Source: Spirochaetes bacterium ADurb.Bin133
Lineage (GTDB): Bacteria > Spirochaetota > GWE2-31-10 > MWDO01
Assembly: GCA_002070605.1 (NCBI GenBank)
Contig: MWDO01000013.1
Coordinates: 1 to 56,925 of the forward strand
Direction of reading: 5' to 3'
DNA: 56,925 bases
Made by a program: the position numbers and the translations under genes. Of this stretch, positions 1 to 9,056 are shown one piece after another. The notes under the pieces were generated by a model that saw nothing but the letters and a program-made list of their open reading frames with translations, had not been told where the DNA came from and did no database searches. The stretch's first letter is position 1. Each line of letters opens with the position of its first letter.

Positions 1-204
1 TAAGATCTGCTATTGCGACTAAACATCATCCATCTATACAGGCTCGAAGCCTATGATGTCGCTTTCGATGTAAGATTGACCGTTGATTAAATATATTAAT
101 CATATGTACGAGCTCGAAGCTCATGCGTCCTAACAATCTTTCATCGTACTTAACCAAACTTGGTTCAATTATAACCGCTTTAGCAGATTTAATCAATACT
201 TTTA
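1..204. other. Left-edge region without a supported gene
   Basis: No convincing coding region is seen here. Two small inverted repeats share the core GCTCGAAGC: AGGCTCGAAGCCT at 40-52 and GAGCTCGAAGCTC at 110-122. They are 70 bp apart. Short open stretches exist on both strands but lack starts or are under 65 codons. It may be the tail of a feature outside the window. Confidence 0.3.
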
Positions 205-300
205 CCTTAGCATCATATGCGGCGGGGTAGGGCAGCGCGCGACAATTGTCGCATATGTGTTAAATTCATTTATAACGTCTACCGCCGCCCGTCAAAAATA
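205..300. repeat. Degenerate copy of the CATATG palindromic repeat family
   Basis: Contains TCATATGCGGCGGGG at about 212-226, the 12-bp palindrome CGACAATTGTCG at 240-251 and CATATGTGTTAAATTC immediately after it. The same CGCGCGACAATTGTCG module is found next to CATATG cores near 14.33 kb and 52.14 kb. GC-rich blocks near both ends (GCGGCGGGGTAG and CTACCGCCGC) are imperfect inverted copies of each other. It lies just upstream of the cheB promoter. Confidence 0.55.
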
Positions 301-330
301 TTTTTATTAATCTTTTTTTATCATAGATAA

Positions 331-359
331 TTGACTTTTAATAAATTATTCAATATTAT
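331..359 (+). promoter_or_regulatory. Candidate sigma70-type promoter of cheB
   Basis: TTGACT at 331-336 and TATTAT at 354-359 are separated by 17 bp. Transcription would start near 366, giving a leader of about 37 nt before the cheB start at 403. Confidence 0.6.
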
Positions 360-402
360 ACGAGGCGAGTAACATTTTTTAACTGTTTTAGAGCGCAATA
401 AA

Positions 403-1467
403 ATGAAAAAAATTAGAGTATTGATAGTCGACGATTCAGCAATAGTGAGAGACGTTCTTACAAAAAAATTATCCGAACAGGGCGATATTGAAATAATAGG
501 GGTCGCGCAAGATCCGTTTATAGCGCGGAATAAAATTGTAAATCTATCGCCCGACGTTATAACGCTTGATATTGAAATGCCAAAGATGGACGGGCTTACT
601 TTTCTTGAAAAACTTATGAGATATAATCCTCTTCCGGTTGTCGTAGTAAGTTCGGTTACGACAAAAGATAAATACGCATCCATCAAAGCTCTCGAATTGG
701 GCGCGTTTGACATTGTTAATAAACCCGGCGAAAGTATAAGCGTTAATGAAATAACCGATGAAATAGCGGATAAAATAAGAAAAGCGTATGAATTAAAAGA
801 CGTTTATCTGCATAGAAAAAAAATAGTCGAGGACTCTCTTGCTCAAAAAAAAGTTGCGTTTCAAAAAAATATTCTCGGAACAATAGCTACTACCGATAAA
901 ATAATCGCTATCGGAGCGTCGACCGGCGGCACTATTGCAATCGAGTATATTTTCAAAAATCTTCCTAATAACTTGCCTCCGATCGTAGTCGTTCAACACA
1001 TGCCGCAAAACTATACAAGACTGTTTGCGGATAGACTAAACGAATTGTCCAAAATAAATGTAAAAGAAGCCGAAGATAATGAAATTTTAGAAAACGGCGC
1101 CGCTTATATTGCAAAAGGCAACTTTCATTTGATTATAGAAAGAAGGGGGGCTAGTTTTTATACAAAGCTCGTCGCGTCCGATAAGGTTCAGTTTCAAAGA
1201 CCCTCGGTCGACGTGATGTTTAACTCTGTCGCAAATTGCGCAGGTAAAAACGCTTTGGCGTTTCTGCTTACCGGTATGGGAAAAGACGGAGCGGAAGGTC
1301 TTTTAAATATCAAAAACAGCGGCGGTCTGGCGGTTATTCAGGATGAAAAGAGCTGTATAGTGTGGGGAATGCCAAAAGCGGCTTACGACTTAAACGCTTA
1401 CGACCGTATTATACCGTTATCGGACATTCCCGAAGCCGTCGTTCGCATTGTTGCGGATATTATTTAG
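403..1467 (+). CDS. cheB: Chemotaxis response regulator protein-glutamate methylesterase CheB
   Basis: Demethylates (and in many species deamidates) methyl-accepting chemotaxis receptors in the cytoplasm, opposing CheR, when phosphorylated by CheA. The 354-residue protein has the standard two-domain layout. An N-terminal receiver has acidic residues D10/D11 and probable phosphoacceptor D56 (ITLDIEMP). After a linker of about 40 residues comes the CheB methylesterase domain, with the catalytic triad visible as S173 in GASTGGT, H199 in VVQHMP and D295 in GMGKDGAEG. Length is typical. The ribosome-binding site is weak (GAG about 10 nt upstream). It is transcribed alone rightward and its last 51 bp overlap the end of the convergent cheD gene. 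Identity is secure from motifs and from the neighbouring cheA, cheR and cheD. Confidence 0.96.
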   Translation: MKKIRVLIVDDSAIVRDVLTKKLSEQGDIEIIGVAQDPFIARNKIVNLSPDVITLDIEMPKMDGLTFLEKLMRYNPLPVVVVSSVTTKDKYASIKALELGAFDIVNKPGESISVNEITDEIADKIRKAYELKDVYLHRKKIVEDSLAQKKVAFQKNILGTIATTDKIIAIGASTGGTIAIEYIFKNLPNNLPPIVVVQHMPQNYTRLFADRLNELSKINVKEAEDNEILENGAAYIAKGNFHLIIERRGASFYTKLVASDKVQFQRPSVDVMFNSVANCAGKNALAFLLTGMGKDGAEGLLNIKNSGGLAVIQDEKSCIVWGMPKAAYDLNAYDRIIPLSDIPEAVVRIVADII

Positions 1468-1935
1468 AATGTTTTTGATGTTGAACTTATTGTGAACTTT
1501 AACGTGGATATCTCCCGTATAAGTGTTAAAAGTAACGGTTCTTCCTTTATCGCCGCCCGTCTCCTCAAAGCAAATATTGATGTTCTTTTCTCTTAATATC
1601 TTAAACGCCAAGTCTACGTTTCTATCGCCTATAAAGAAAATTTCATTCTGATTCTCTAAAATTAACGATCCGCCGACTACGTTTGCCACAAGATCTTTTT
1701 TTTGGGATTTTATTTTATAAAATTTATTTAAAAGCAAATGGATTGCGACGTTTCCGTATTTAACGCTGTCGTTTTTTTCAGATTCGGGGAGTAAATAGTG
1801 GCAAATTCCACCTATTTTTTTAACTCTATCAAATATAGCTACCGCAACGCACGAACCTAGAATCGTTTTGACTCTATGAGGAGTTGTCGCAAAAATAAGT
1901 TCGCCCGGATTTAAAAATATATCTTTTGGCTGCAT
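1417..1935 (-). CDS. cheD: Chemoreceptor glutamine deamidase CheD
   Basis: CheD converts selected glutamines of chemoreceptors to glutamates and in some bacteria binds CheC to tune adaptation. The 172-residue protein has the family signature KTILGSCVAVAIFD, with probable nucleophile C29, and GGICHYLLPE, with catalytic H46. Both residues match the known Cys-His arrangement. Length is normal (about 160-200). It is the last gene of a leftward unit with an MCP-like gene and cheR. Its start lies 1 nt after the cheR stop, with AGAAGGAG in the cheR 3' end as ribosome-binding site, so translation is probably coupled. The C-terminal 17 codons overlap the end of convergent cheB. No cheC or cheX is present in this window. 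Confidence 0.95.
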   Translation of the reverse strand: MQPKDIFLNPGELIFATTPHRVKTILGSCVAVAIFDRVKKIGGICHYLLPESEKNDSVKYGNVAIHLLLNKFYKIKSQKKDLVANVVGGSLILENQNEIFFIGDRNVDLAFKILREKNINICFEETGGDKGRTVTFNTYTGDIHVKVHNKFNIKNILNNIRNNANDGFGNVR

Positions 1936-1936
1936 A

Positions 1937-2743
1937 TCACTCCTTCTTGTATATTGAGTATTTTAACGTTTTAAAATTATGCTTTATCCCCAGTAAAGTT
2001 TCAGATAATCCTAAAATGAGATATCCCCCTTTTTTAACGTATGGATAGATACGGTTTATTATATACTCCTTTTCGCCGGGATCAAAATATATTAACACAT
2101 TTCTAAGAAATACTATATCAAATTCGCGCGTAAAAGGGTAAGATTTCATAAGATTTAGATATCTAAAATCGATAAACTCTTTAACAAAATCTTTTACAAT
2201 ATAATTATTATTAACTTTATCAAAATACGTTTTTAATAATCTTTTGTCAACATTGCTATCTAATTTCTCAACATTATAACTGCCTCTCTCCGCGCCGCTT
2301 AAGACCCTTGTAGATATATCCGTTCCTAGTATTTTAAAATCATAGTTCGCTAAATTGTCTACAGTTTGCAAAACGCTAATAGCGGCGCTGTACGTCTCTT
2401 CTCCGGTAGAACAAGCGGCGCTCCATATTCGCGCGTAATTGTTTTTAAAATCAAATTTACTAAAAAAATATCTTAGGAAATCAAAATGGACTCTTTCTCT
2501 AAAAAAGAAACTGAAATTTGTAGTAATAGCGTTAACAAAACTATTAATAAAATCCGGATCGTCCGTACTAACAAGCGCGTCGTAAAAATCCTTAAACGTT
2601 AAGTATTTTTTATCGCTCCCGATAAATTTAGATAATCTATTAACAATGAGGTATTTTTTATAATCTTTGAGTTTTATACCGGTTTTAGAGTAAAAAAAAT
2701 CTGCGAATTTAGAAAATAAAGCGTCGGATAAAATTTCTTTCAT
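1937..2743 (-). CDS. cheR: Chemotaxis protein methyltransferase CheR
   Basis: SAM-dependent methyltransferase that methylates glutamates of chemoreceptors. The 268-residue protein has the N-terminal CheR helical domain (about 1-75), the conserved ITTNFSFFFRE segment (about 73-84) and the SAM-binding region with WSAACSTGEETYS (about 107-119). Further on is VFLRNVLIYFDPGEKEYII, the usual CheR motif around the end of the Rossmann fold. Length and order match the family. It sits 2 nt downstream of the MCP-like gene and 1 nt upstream of cheD, a tight adaptation operon. The receptor at 6982-9000 ends in an EDFRNF-like tail, a candidate docking peptide for this enzyme. Confidence 0.96.
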   Translation of the reverse strand: MKEILSDALFSKFADFFYSKTGIKLKDYKKYLIVNRLSKFIGSDKKYLTFKDFYDALVSTDDPDFINSFVNAITTNFSFFFRERVHFDFLRYFFSKFDFKNNYARIWSAACSTGEETYSAAISVLQTVDNLANYDFKILGTDISTRVLSGAERGSYNVEKLDSNVDKRLLKTYFDKVNNNYIVKDFVKEFIDFRYLNLMKSYPFTREFDIVFLRNVLIYFDPGEKEYIINRIYPYVKKGGYLILGLSETLLGIKHNFKTLKYSIYKKE

Positions 2744-2745
2744 AG

Positions 2746-4368
2746 TTAAAACATTATTATATTTTTATCAACTTCTTTTAGTTCTTTTGCCGCCTCGACA
2801 TTTTTATCTTCAAAAACGTTATGTTTTTTTGCAAATTCGACTATTACTTCGCGCTCTTTTTGAGTCGTTATTATCTTGTTAAAAGTATTGTAAATTTTTT
2901 TATCTATCTCTCTTTTTTCATTCTCCGTTATCTGTAAATCTATATTTAAATTTGCAGATATATCTACAAACTCGTCGGATAAGCGATTTATATAAGATAT
3001 AATATTTTGGGTCTCCTGCAGAGTAATGTCTTGATATTGAAATTTGTCTATTATCTTCTTTATAGAGGCATTAATATCGCTAGACGTTTTATAAAGTTCC
3101 GATATGATTAACCTTATTTTATTAAACGAGCCGTTTAATATAGATTCAAACGGGGAGAGAGATTTTTGAAATTCTGGGATGTAATTAATAACTTCGTTCA
3201 TTTTATTAACGTAGTCGTCTTTTACGCTGTTTATATGAGTTAACGTATCGCTTACTTCCGTATTTGCCCTGGATATGATTTTGGACGTTAAACCGGCAAA
3301 TTCGCTAATTTCGTTTCCAAGCGTCTTAAAACCGGAAGTTTTTGAATCAAGGCGGGCCGCCTCTATCCGAACGTTAATCGATATTATTTTTATCTTTTCA
3401 GAAATTTCGTTTATACTATTAGCGATATTTTGTATCTCTTTTAAACTTGCTAAAGTTTTATTCATAAACGTATCGGATATAGTTTTTAAATCATTTATTA
3501 TCGCGTTAAAATCGTCAAACCTTGAAATAAACGTTTTTGTCTCGTTTAGTATATATAGCAAACTATCGTCGTTTGTACTGTCGATAAAACTTCTCATAAT
3601 TTTTTCGGTATCCTGCGCCGATTCTTCGCTCTCTTCAGAAATTTTTTCAAACTCTTCAAATATCTCTTTGATCATCTTGACGCTATAATCCATAGATTCC
3701 GTAGAAATTGACGACAAAATCTCCGAGGAGGTCCGAAACTGATAAAGAATATTTGCTAAATTATTTGTCGCTTTACCGCGTATTGTCTCCACATATTTCA
3801 TTTTGCTATTAAAAATATGAATCTCTTCGTTAACAGATGGAATTACTTTTTGAAGAATTTCATTTGCTTTATCCAGGTCGTCAAACATTCGAAAAATTTG
3901 ACCTATTTCAAATTTTTTTTCAGACGATTCTGAACTCTCTTCAAAGTGTTTTTGTCTTATCTGGATAAATTGTTTGATATCGTCCTTTAAATATGAATAC
4001 TCCCCGTAGTCGTTGTTATCGGCGCTTACTACGCCTCCCACCAAGTTTAGACTTCTGAAAAATTCTAAAACAATATCAAATAAAATGCTAACGGATTGAA
4101 ACATCCTCATATGCCCTTTTCTTCGTATTGCGACATGTTTCTTAACCAATACAAAAATAGAGTTGTTAAGCGCGAATATAAGAGCAATCGACAAAACGTA
4201 TATAACTATCAGCGATAGAATCGCTTTATTTCTATCTTCTTTAAAGATAAAAAAAGAAATCGCAAGCGCTAATTCGAGTACGGTTGCCAGAAAAAAACTG
4301 ATCCATTTTATAGCTATTATCATCCTTGAAAGACTATTTTTAGACATAGAAAGATTATTCTTAGACAT
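2746..4368 (-). CDS. Membrane-anchored MCP-like signalling protein without a periplasmic sensor
   Basis: The 540-residue protein has two adjacent hydrophobic segments (about 16-42 and 50-75) with almost no periplasmic loop, then a long predicted coiled coil. A degenerate receptor hairpin tip can be read in IKIISINVRIEAAR, the counterpart of the MCP motif with [13 protein letters not shown], followed by a spacer and GNEISEFAGLTSKI. This suggests a transducer-like protein sensing from the membrane or cytoplasm, or a scaffold for the array. It may not bind CheA/CheW normally because the tip is divergent. It heads the leftward operon with cheR and cheD and is divergent from cheA (92 bp). The start codon follows AGGGAAAATT. 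A 21-bp tandem duplication makes the N-terminus MSKNNLS-MSKNSLS and gives a second in-frame ATG. Confident as a coiled-coil signalling protein, less so as a functional receptor. Confidence 0.75.
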   Translation of the reverse strand: MSKNNLSMSKNSLSRMIIAIKWISFFLATVLELALAISFFIFKEDRNKAILSLIVIYVLSIALIFALNNSIFVLVKKHVAIRRKGHMRMFQSVSILFDIVLEFFRSLNLVGGVVSADNNDYGEYSYLKDDIKQFIQIRQKHFEESSESSEKKFEIGQIFRMFDDLDKANEILQKVIPSVNEEIHIFNSKMKYVETIRGKATNNLANILYQFRTSSEILSSISTESMDYSVKMIKEIFEEFEKISEESEESAQDTEKIMRSFIDSTNDDSLLYILNETKTFISRFDDFNAIINDLKTISDTFMNKTLASLKEIQNIANSINEISEKIKIISINVRIEAARLDSKTSGFKTLGNEISEFAGLTSKIISRANTEVSDTLTHINSVKDDYVNKMNEVINYIPEFQKSLSPFESILNGSFNKIRLIISELYKTSSDINASIKKIIDKFQYQDITLQETQNIISYINRLSDEFVDISANLNIDLQITENEKREIDKKIYNTFNKIITTQKEREVIVEFAKKHNVFEDKNVEAAKELKEVDKNIIMF

Positions 4369-4397
4369 AATTTTCCCTATATTTTTACAATATTTAT

Positions 4398-4426
4398 TTG
4401 CAATCTATGCAGATTTAAGATATAAT
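4398..4426 (+). promoter_or_regulatory. Candidate promoter of the cheA operon
   Basis: TTGCAA at 4398-4403 and a consensus TATAAT at 4421-4426 are separated by 17 bp. The transcript would start near 4433, leaving a leader of about 27 A/T-rich nucleotides with no recognisable Shine-Dalgarno sequence before cheA. Confidence 0.65.
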
Positions 4427-4459
4427 ATAGTTAGGCATTATACAAAAATTAATAATAAA

Positions 4460-6577
4460 ATGAAAGAATTAATTGAATTAATATTACATTTAGAGACGAT
4501 TTTACTTAACTACGAAGAGGGCGATTTATTAAAACTGCTCGATATAAAAGATAGCAGCGCTGAGATCGATAATATTCTATCCAAAAATAAAGAGCTGGCT
4601 TGTTTGATCGATTCAGATTTATCTCAAAAAGTTGCCTCTATGAACGAAGGCGATTTGGTAAATATTCTCCCCGCTCTGGAAAAACATGTAGATGAGATAA
4701 AACTGTTTGTCGAGTCTATTCCGGATAAACAAGACGAAGAGTTATCCGACGATACGCTAAATTATCCGAAAAACGGCGAAACAAAGGATTTGGATTATTC
4801 CGAATTGATCGACGACGCCGATATGCTTATCAAGTACGCGGACGAGATAAAGGAACATCTTGACAACGCTCAAATTGCGCTTCTCGATCTGGAGTACGAT
4901 CCCACGAATCAAGAGAAGATTAATCAGGTGTTTAGATGTTTTCATACGGCAAAAAGTTCTTCGGCGTTCCTCGGCGTCAAAAACGTTGAAGAAATTTCTC
5001 ATAAAATGGAGGATCTTCTCGTCTTAGTAAGAGATAAGAAGATCGTTATAAGCGGCGAATTAATAGACGTTATTTTTTACGGAATAGGTTTTATACGGGA
5101 TATTATCAACGTTATGATAATCAACGATTACGACAGAGATAAAATTATAAAAATATACCAAAAAATTGACGTTTTTAAATACTCTAAAATGATCAAAAAG
5201 ATCATCGACGAGCATCAAAGGAAAAAGATCGGCGAGATTTTACTTGAGGAAGGTAAAATTAATAGCGATTTGATAGATAAAATCATTAATATTCAAAAAG
5301 ACAACTATAAAAAATTCGGCGAGATAGCCGTCGAAGAAAAAATCATAACTCCCGACGAGCTGCAATCCGCCGTAATTAAACAGAGTTCGTCCGTTAAAAA
5401 AATAAATTACGTAAAGGTATCAAACTTTAGACTAAACGATCTTGTCGATATGGTCGGAGAGCTTGTGATCGTTCAATCAATGATTAAAGATATGATTCGC
5501 TCTTCTGCGCTTCAAAACGCTTCAGACTATAAAAATATTACTCAACTCGAAAATATTACGACAAATATCAAAAACATCGTTCTTTCTATGGGAATGGTCC
5601 CGATATCCGAGATATTTAATAAACTGAGAATCGTTATCCGCAACGCATCTCATGAATTAGGCAAAACCGTCGACGCGCATTTTTCAGGAGAAACTACCGA
5701 GCTTGACAGAAATATTATCGAATTTATATACGATCCGTTAGTTCATATAGTCAGAAACTGTTGCGATCACGGTATCGAATCGGCTGAAGAGAGAGAGAAG
5801 AAAGGTAAAGATATTGTTGGAAAAATCGATATATCCGCTTCTCACAAAGGCAGCGGGATTGAAATATCGATAATCGACGACGGCAAGGGAATATCTAAAG
5901 AGAAAATTATCGAAAAAGCGGTTAAAAACGGATTAGTAAGCGCCGAGAATGCAAAAAATATTCCGGATAAAGAGATATACAATTTCATTTTTCTCGCCGG
6001 TTTTTCCACAGCCGAAAAGGTGTCTGAAATATCGGGAAGAGGAGTAGGTCTCGACGTTGTGAAAAAAAATATCGAAAATATTCACGGTAGAATAGAAATA
6101 ATCAGCGAAGAGGGCGCTTTTACAAATTTTATTATTAAAATCCCTTTAACTCTTGCTATTATCGACGGTTTTGTTACAATTGTCGGAGAAAAAAAATATA
6201 TATTTCCTTTTGTTCTTGTAAACGAAATTATCGTCCCGAAAGCCGAATCATTGGATAAGATGGAAAACGAACAGGTGTTTTTGTCTTTTAGGGGGAGGCA
6301 TATCCCTTTAATTTGGGCGGGAGACTTTTTGAATGAAACCGATTTTGTTAAAACGATAGAGAACGCGGTAATAATAGTAATATCTTACGAAAACGCCGAA
6401 TATGGAATAATAGTAGATGAAGTATTGGGAAAGCAGGAGATTGTAATTAAAAGTTTAAACGAAGTTCTATATCAATATAAAAAAGTTTTCTCCGGAGGAA
6501 CAATTTTCGGAGACGGAAGCATTGGGTTTGTTATAAATATTGACGAGTTTATCGATCAAGTAAAAGAAAAATTATAA
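4460..6577 (+). CDS. cheA: Chemotaxis sensor histidine kinase CheA
   Basis: Central kinase that phosphorylates CheY and CheB in response to receptors. The 705-residue protein carries a P1 (HPt) domain with phospho-acceptor H162 in CFHTAKSSSAFLG. It then has a tandem KIGEILLEEGKI / KFGEIAVEEKII segment (about 254-310), a dimerisation helix pair (FRLNDLVDMVGELV), and a GHKL ATPase with N-box HIVRNCCDHGIE (about 429-440), DDGKGI and GRGVGLDVV. A C-terminal CheW-like P5 domain follows. The tandem segment resembles the MshEN-type repeat of PilB/GspE N-termini and replaces a classical P2 domain. The frame stays open upstream of 4460, but that part overlaps the divergent gene and the promoter, so the ATG at 4460 is chosen. 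It is followed after 20 bp by cheY. Confidence 0.96.
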   Translation: MKELIELILHLETILLNYEEGDLLKLLDIKDSSAEIDNILSKNKELACLIDSDLSQKVASMNEGDLVNILPALEKHVDEIKLFVESIPDKQDEELSDDTLNYPKNGETKDLDYSELIDDADMLIKYADEIKEHLDNAQIALLDLEYDPTNQEKINQVFRCFHTAKSSSAFLGVKNVEEISHKMEDLLVLVRDKKIVISGELIDVIFYGIGFIRDIINVMIINDYDRDKIIKIYQKIDVFKYSKMIKKIIDEHQRKKIGEILLEEGKINSDLIDKIINIQKDNYKKFGEIAVEEKIITPDELQSAVIKQSSSVKKINYVKVSNFRLNDLVDMVGELVIVQSMIKDMIRSSALQNASDYKNITQLENITTNIKNIVLSMGMVPISEIFNKLRIVIRNASHELGKTVDAHFSGETTELDRNIIEFIYDPLVHIVRNCCDHGIESAEEREKKGKDIVGKIDISASHKGSGIEISIIDDGKGISKEKIIEKAVKNGLVSAENAKNIPDKEIYNFIFLAGFSTAEKVSEISGRGVGLDVVKKNIENIHGRIEIISEEGAFTNFIIKIPLTLAIIDGFVTIVGEKKYIFPFVLVNEIIVPKAESLDKMENEQVFLSFRGRHIPLIWAGDFLNETDFVKTIENAVIIVISYENAEYGIIVDEVLGKQEIVIKSLNEVLYQYKKVFSGGTIFGDGSIGFVINIDEFIDQVKEKL

Positions 6578-6597
6578 AAATAAGGGAAGGAAGTATT

Positions 6598-6963
6598 ATG
6601 ACTATTTTTGTTGTCGACGACTCTACGGTTTTGAGATCGATTGTAAAGACGGCTTTAGCCTCTTTTGACTACGACGAGATTATTGAAGCTAAAGACGGGG
6701 AAGACGCCTGGGAAAAGATAAAAACCATGCAAAAAAAAATCGATCTTTTTATTCTTGACATAAATATGCCGAAATTAAACGGATTGCAACTATTGGAAAG
6801 AATAAGAGCTGAAGATAAAAAAACTCCCGTTATCATCTTAACGACGGAGTCCGATAAAGATAAGATGATAGAGGCTAAAAAACTGGGAGCGACCGGGTGG
6901 ATCATAAAGCCTTTTGATAAAGGAAAACTTATACAAATAGTCGATATGTTAATAAAAAAATAA
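6598..6963 (+). CDS. cheY: Chemotaxis response regulator CheY
   Basis: Single-domain receiver of 121 residues that carries the signal from CheA to the flagellar switch. All canonical residues are present: acidic pair D7/D8, phosphoacceptor D54 in FILDINMPK, T82 in ILTTESD and K104 in WIIKPF. There is no output domain. The ribosome-binding site AAGGAAG is clear. It lies between cheA and an mcp gene in one transcription unit, which supports a CheY rather than a general regulator. It could also be a phosphate-sink CheY, which sequence alone cannot exclude. Confidence 0.93.
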   Translation: MTIFVVDDSTVLRSIVKTALASFDYDEIIEAKDGEDAWEKIKTMQKKIDLFILDINMPKLNGLQLLERIRAEDKKTPVIILTTESDKDKMIEAKKLGATGWIIKPFDKGKLIQIVDMLIKK

Positions 6964-6981
6964 TTTTTTTGGAGAAATATT

Positions 6982-9000
6982 ATGAAATTAGGCGTTAGAG
7001 GAAAATTGTTAATTAGTTTTGGGATTGTTACCTTACTGTCGCTTGGCGTTACCGGCGGACTCGCTCTGTATTTTTCAAGCGAGTCTATTGAAAAACTGGC
7101 AAGAGAGAGTCTCTTAGGTATTACGGACTCAATGTATCAATCCGTAAAAAACCAATACCATCTGTCAACTTCTTTAAACACGTCTTTACAGAAGAGCAAT
7201 CTCGACGTCGCGTACAACATGGTAGCCGGTAAAATCGAGGCTGATCCTAAGAGAAAAATAGCTCTCAGCGTAGAGAATCAAGACAATCATACGATCGAAA
7301 AAGTTCAGATACCAGAACTGCTTTACAACAATCGTCCCGTTTATAAAAATAACGGTATCGTAGATAACATATCGGAACATACGGGTAGCGAGGTAACTAT
7401 ATTTCAAGTTGCAAATATAGGGTTGGTCAGACTTTCGACTACCGTGAAAAAAGCCGACGGAACAAGAGCGGTTGGCACTTTTGTTCCGAGCTCTTCTCCT
7501 ATGTACCAAACCGTAATCTCCGGCGCTACTCATATCGGAAGGACTTTCGCCGTCGGCGATTGGTATATAACGGCTTGCAAGCCAATTTTTGATTCGGAAA
7601 ATAACGTAATAGCGGCGGTTTATACGGGAGCGCTGGAACTTGATATCGACCACCTTCGAGAAGATATAATCGAAATAAAACTTGGAAAAAGCGGATATTT
7701 CTTTGTAATTGATTCGAAAGGTTCGGTCGTAATTCATCCGTATGTGGATGCGAAAGAGCGAGGCAAAAATGTATACGATGCGGTAGATAAAAACGGTCTT
7801 CATTTTATCAAAGAGATGTGCGAAAAGAAAAACGGAGAAATTTCATACTGGTGGCAGAATGAAGGCGATAGCAAACCGAGAAAAAGTTTGGGTATATACA
7901 AGTATATGCAAGAACTTGACTGGATAGTATGCGCCGAAATTTATTACGACGAACTTTACAAAAATATTGATAATTTTAGAAATATATTTATAGGAGTATT
8001 AGTCGTTTCGGTTATTGTTATAACTGTCATAGTAATTTTATTATCAAGTTCGATAGCAAATTCCGCCGACAAGTTCGCGCGAGAACTATCGTTTGCCTCT
8101 AAAAATCTTGAGTCGGCCTCTTATCAGGTCTCCTCGTCCAGTCAGGAGTTGTCAAGCGGTTCGTCCGAGTTAGCGTCGAGTATAGAGGAGATAACCTCGT
8201 CGCTCGAAGAACTCCAATCGGTTATCGAGTCCAATACCAAAAATATAAATCAGAGCGATATTATGATGAAAGAAAACGCAGAGGAAGCGGCGAGAGTTAC
8301 CGATAAAATCAACGTTCTTCAAGAAGCTTTTGCGGAGATCGACGATAATAGTAAAAAAATAGTGAGAATCATAAAAGTTATCGACGATATAGCTTTCCAG
8401 ACTAATATTTTAGCGCTAAACGCTGCCGTTGAAGCCGCGCGAGCCGGAGACGCCGGAAGAGGTTTTGCCGTCGTAGCGGACCAGGTAAAAAATCTCGCTC
8501 AAAAAAGCGCCGACGCGGCTAAAGAGACCGCAGAACTAATCGAAAAAGCGATAGACAGCGTCAATAAAGGGGAAGCGCTGGGTAAATCCGTAAGCGAATT
8601 TCAAAACGAATCAAAACAGATGACGGATAAGGTATTGGTTTTAATAGAGGAAGTAAATACCGCTTCAAAAGAGCAGCTAAAGGGAATAAATCAGATAACT
8701 CAAGCGATTGGTCAGGTCAATTCCGTAGTTCAACAGACCGCGAGCAGCGCCGAAGAGTCCGCCGCCGCGTCGGAAGAGCTGCTTTCTCAAGCGGAATCGT
8801 TAGACAAAATCGTAGAGAATATGACGATTGTTATAAAAGGAAAATTAGAAAAATCAATCGAAAACAAACAGAGCAATACGATCAAACAGATAGAGCCTAA
8901 AAAAACCGAACATAGTTATAAAACTTCTACAAGGGACAACTCTGTTGAAGTTATTAAACCTGAGGATAAAATTCCTCTTGAGGATTTTAGAAATTTTTAA
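6982..9000 (+). CDS. Methyl-accepting chemotaxis protein with a Cache-type sensor
   Basis: Transmembrane receptor of 672 residues. Residues about 7-29 form the first membrane helix. Then comes a periplasmic region of about 290 residues of Cache type ([35 protein letters not shown]), the second helix (about 333-357), and directly the cytoplasmic coiled coil. I cannot make out a clear HAMP domain. The hairpin tip [23 protein letters not shown] is canonical, so it should bind CheA/CheW. The C-terminus EDFRNF, after a flexible linker, fits an aromatic CheR/CheB docking peptide of the DFxxF kind. It follows cheY by 18 bp with the ribosome-binding site GGAGA. The ligand is unknown; Cache domains usually bind small molecules such as amino or carboxylic acids. 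Confidence 0.93.
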   Translation: MKLGVRGKLLISFGIVTLLSLGVTGGLALYFSSESIEKLARESLLGITDSMYQSVKNQYHLSTSLNTSLQKSNLDVAYNMVAGKIEADPKRKIALSVENQDNHTIEKVQIPELLYNNRPVYKNNGIVDNISEHTGSEVTIFQVANIGLVRLSTTVKKADGTRAVGTFVPSSSPMYQTVISGATHIGRTFAVGDWYITACKPIFDSENNVIAAVYTGALELDIDHLREDIIEIKLGKSGYFFVIDSKGSVVIHPYVDAKERGKNVYDAVDKNGLHFIKEMCEKKNGEISYWWQNEGDSKPRKSLGIYKYMQELDWIVCAEIYYDELYKNIDNFRNIFIGVLVVSVIVITVIVILLSSSIANSADKFARELSFASKNLESASYQVSSSSQELSSGSSELASSIEEITSSLEELQSVIESNTKNINQSDIMMKENAEEAARVTDKINVLQEAFAEIDDNSKKIVRIIKVIDDIAFQTNILALNAAVEAARAGDAGRGFAVVADQVKNLAQKSADAAKETAELIEKAIDSVNKGEALGKSVSEFQNESKQMTDKVLVLIEEVNTASKEQLKGINQITQAIGQVNSVVQQTASSAEESAAASEELLSQAESLDKIVENMTIVIKGKLEKSIENKQSNTIKQIEPKKTEHSYKTSTRDNSVEVIKPEDKIPLEDFRNF

Positions 9001-9056
9001 CGCTTTTTCTTGGTTTTTTTATATAGCCGTTGATTTCGGCAAAGTAGAGAGGATAT

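Noticed and set aside
40-122. T-arm-like GGCTCGAAGCC as part of a tRNA gene
   Set aside because: The loop is only three bases, there is no acceptor stem or anticodon arm, and no CCA-type end.
1-250. Minus-strand open stretch of about 60-80 codons at the left edge
   Set aside because: No start codon or ribosome-binding site is found, it runs through the repeat, and no family is recognisable.
4163-4459. N-terminal extension of CheA by 99 residues
   Set aside because: It would overlap the start of the divergent gene and the cheA promoter, and the extra residues do not resemble any CheA domain.
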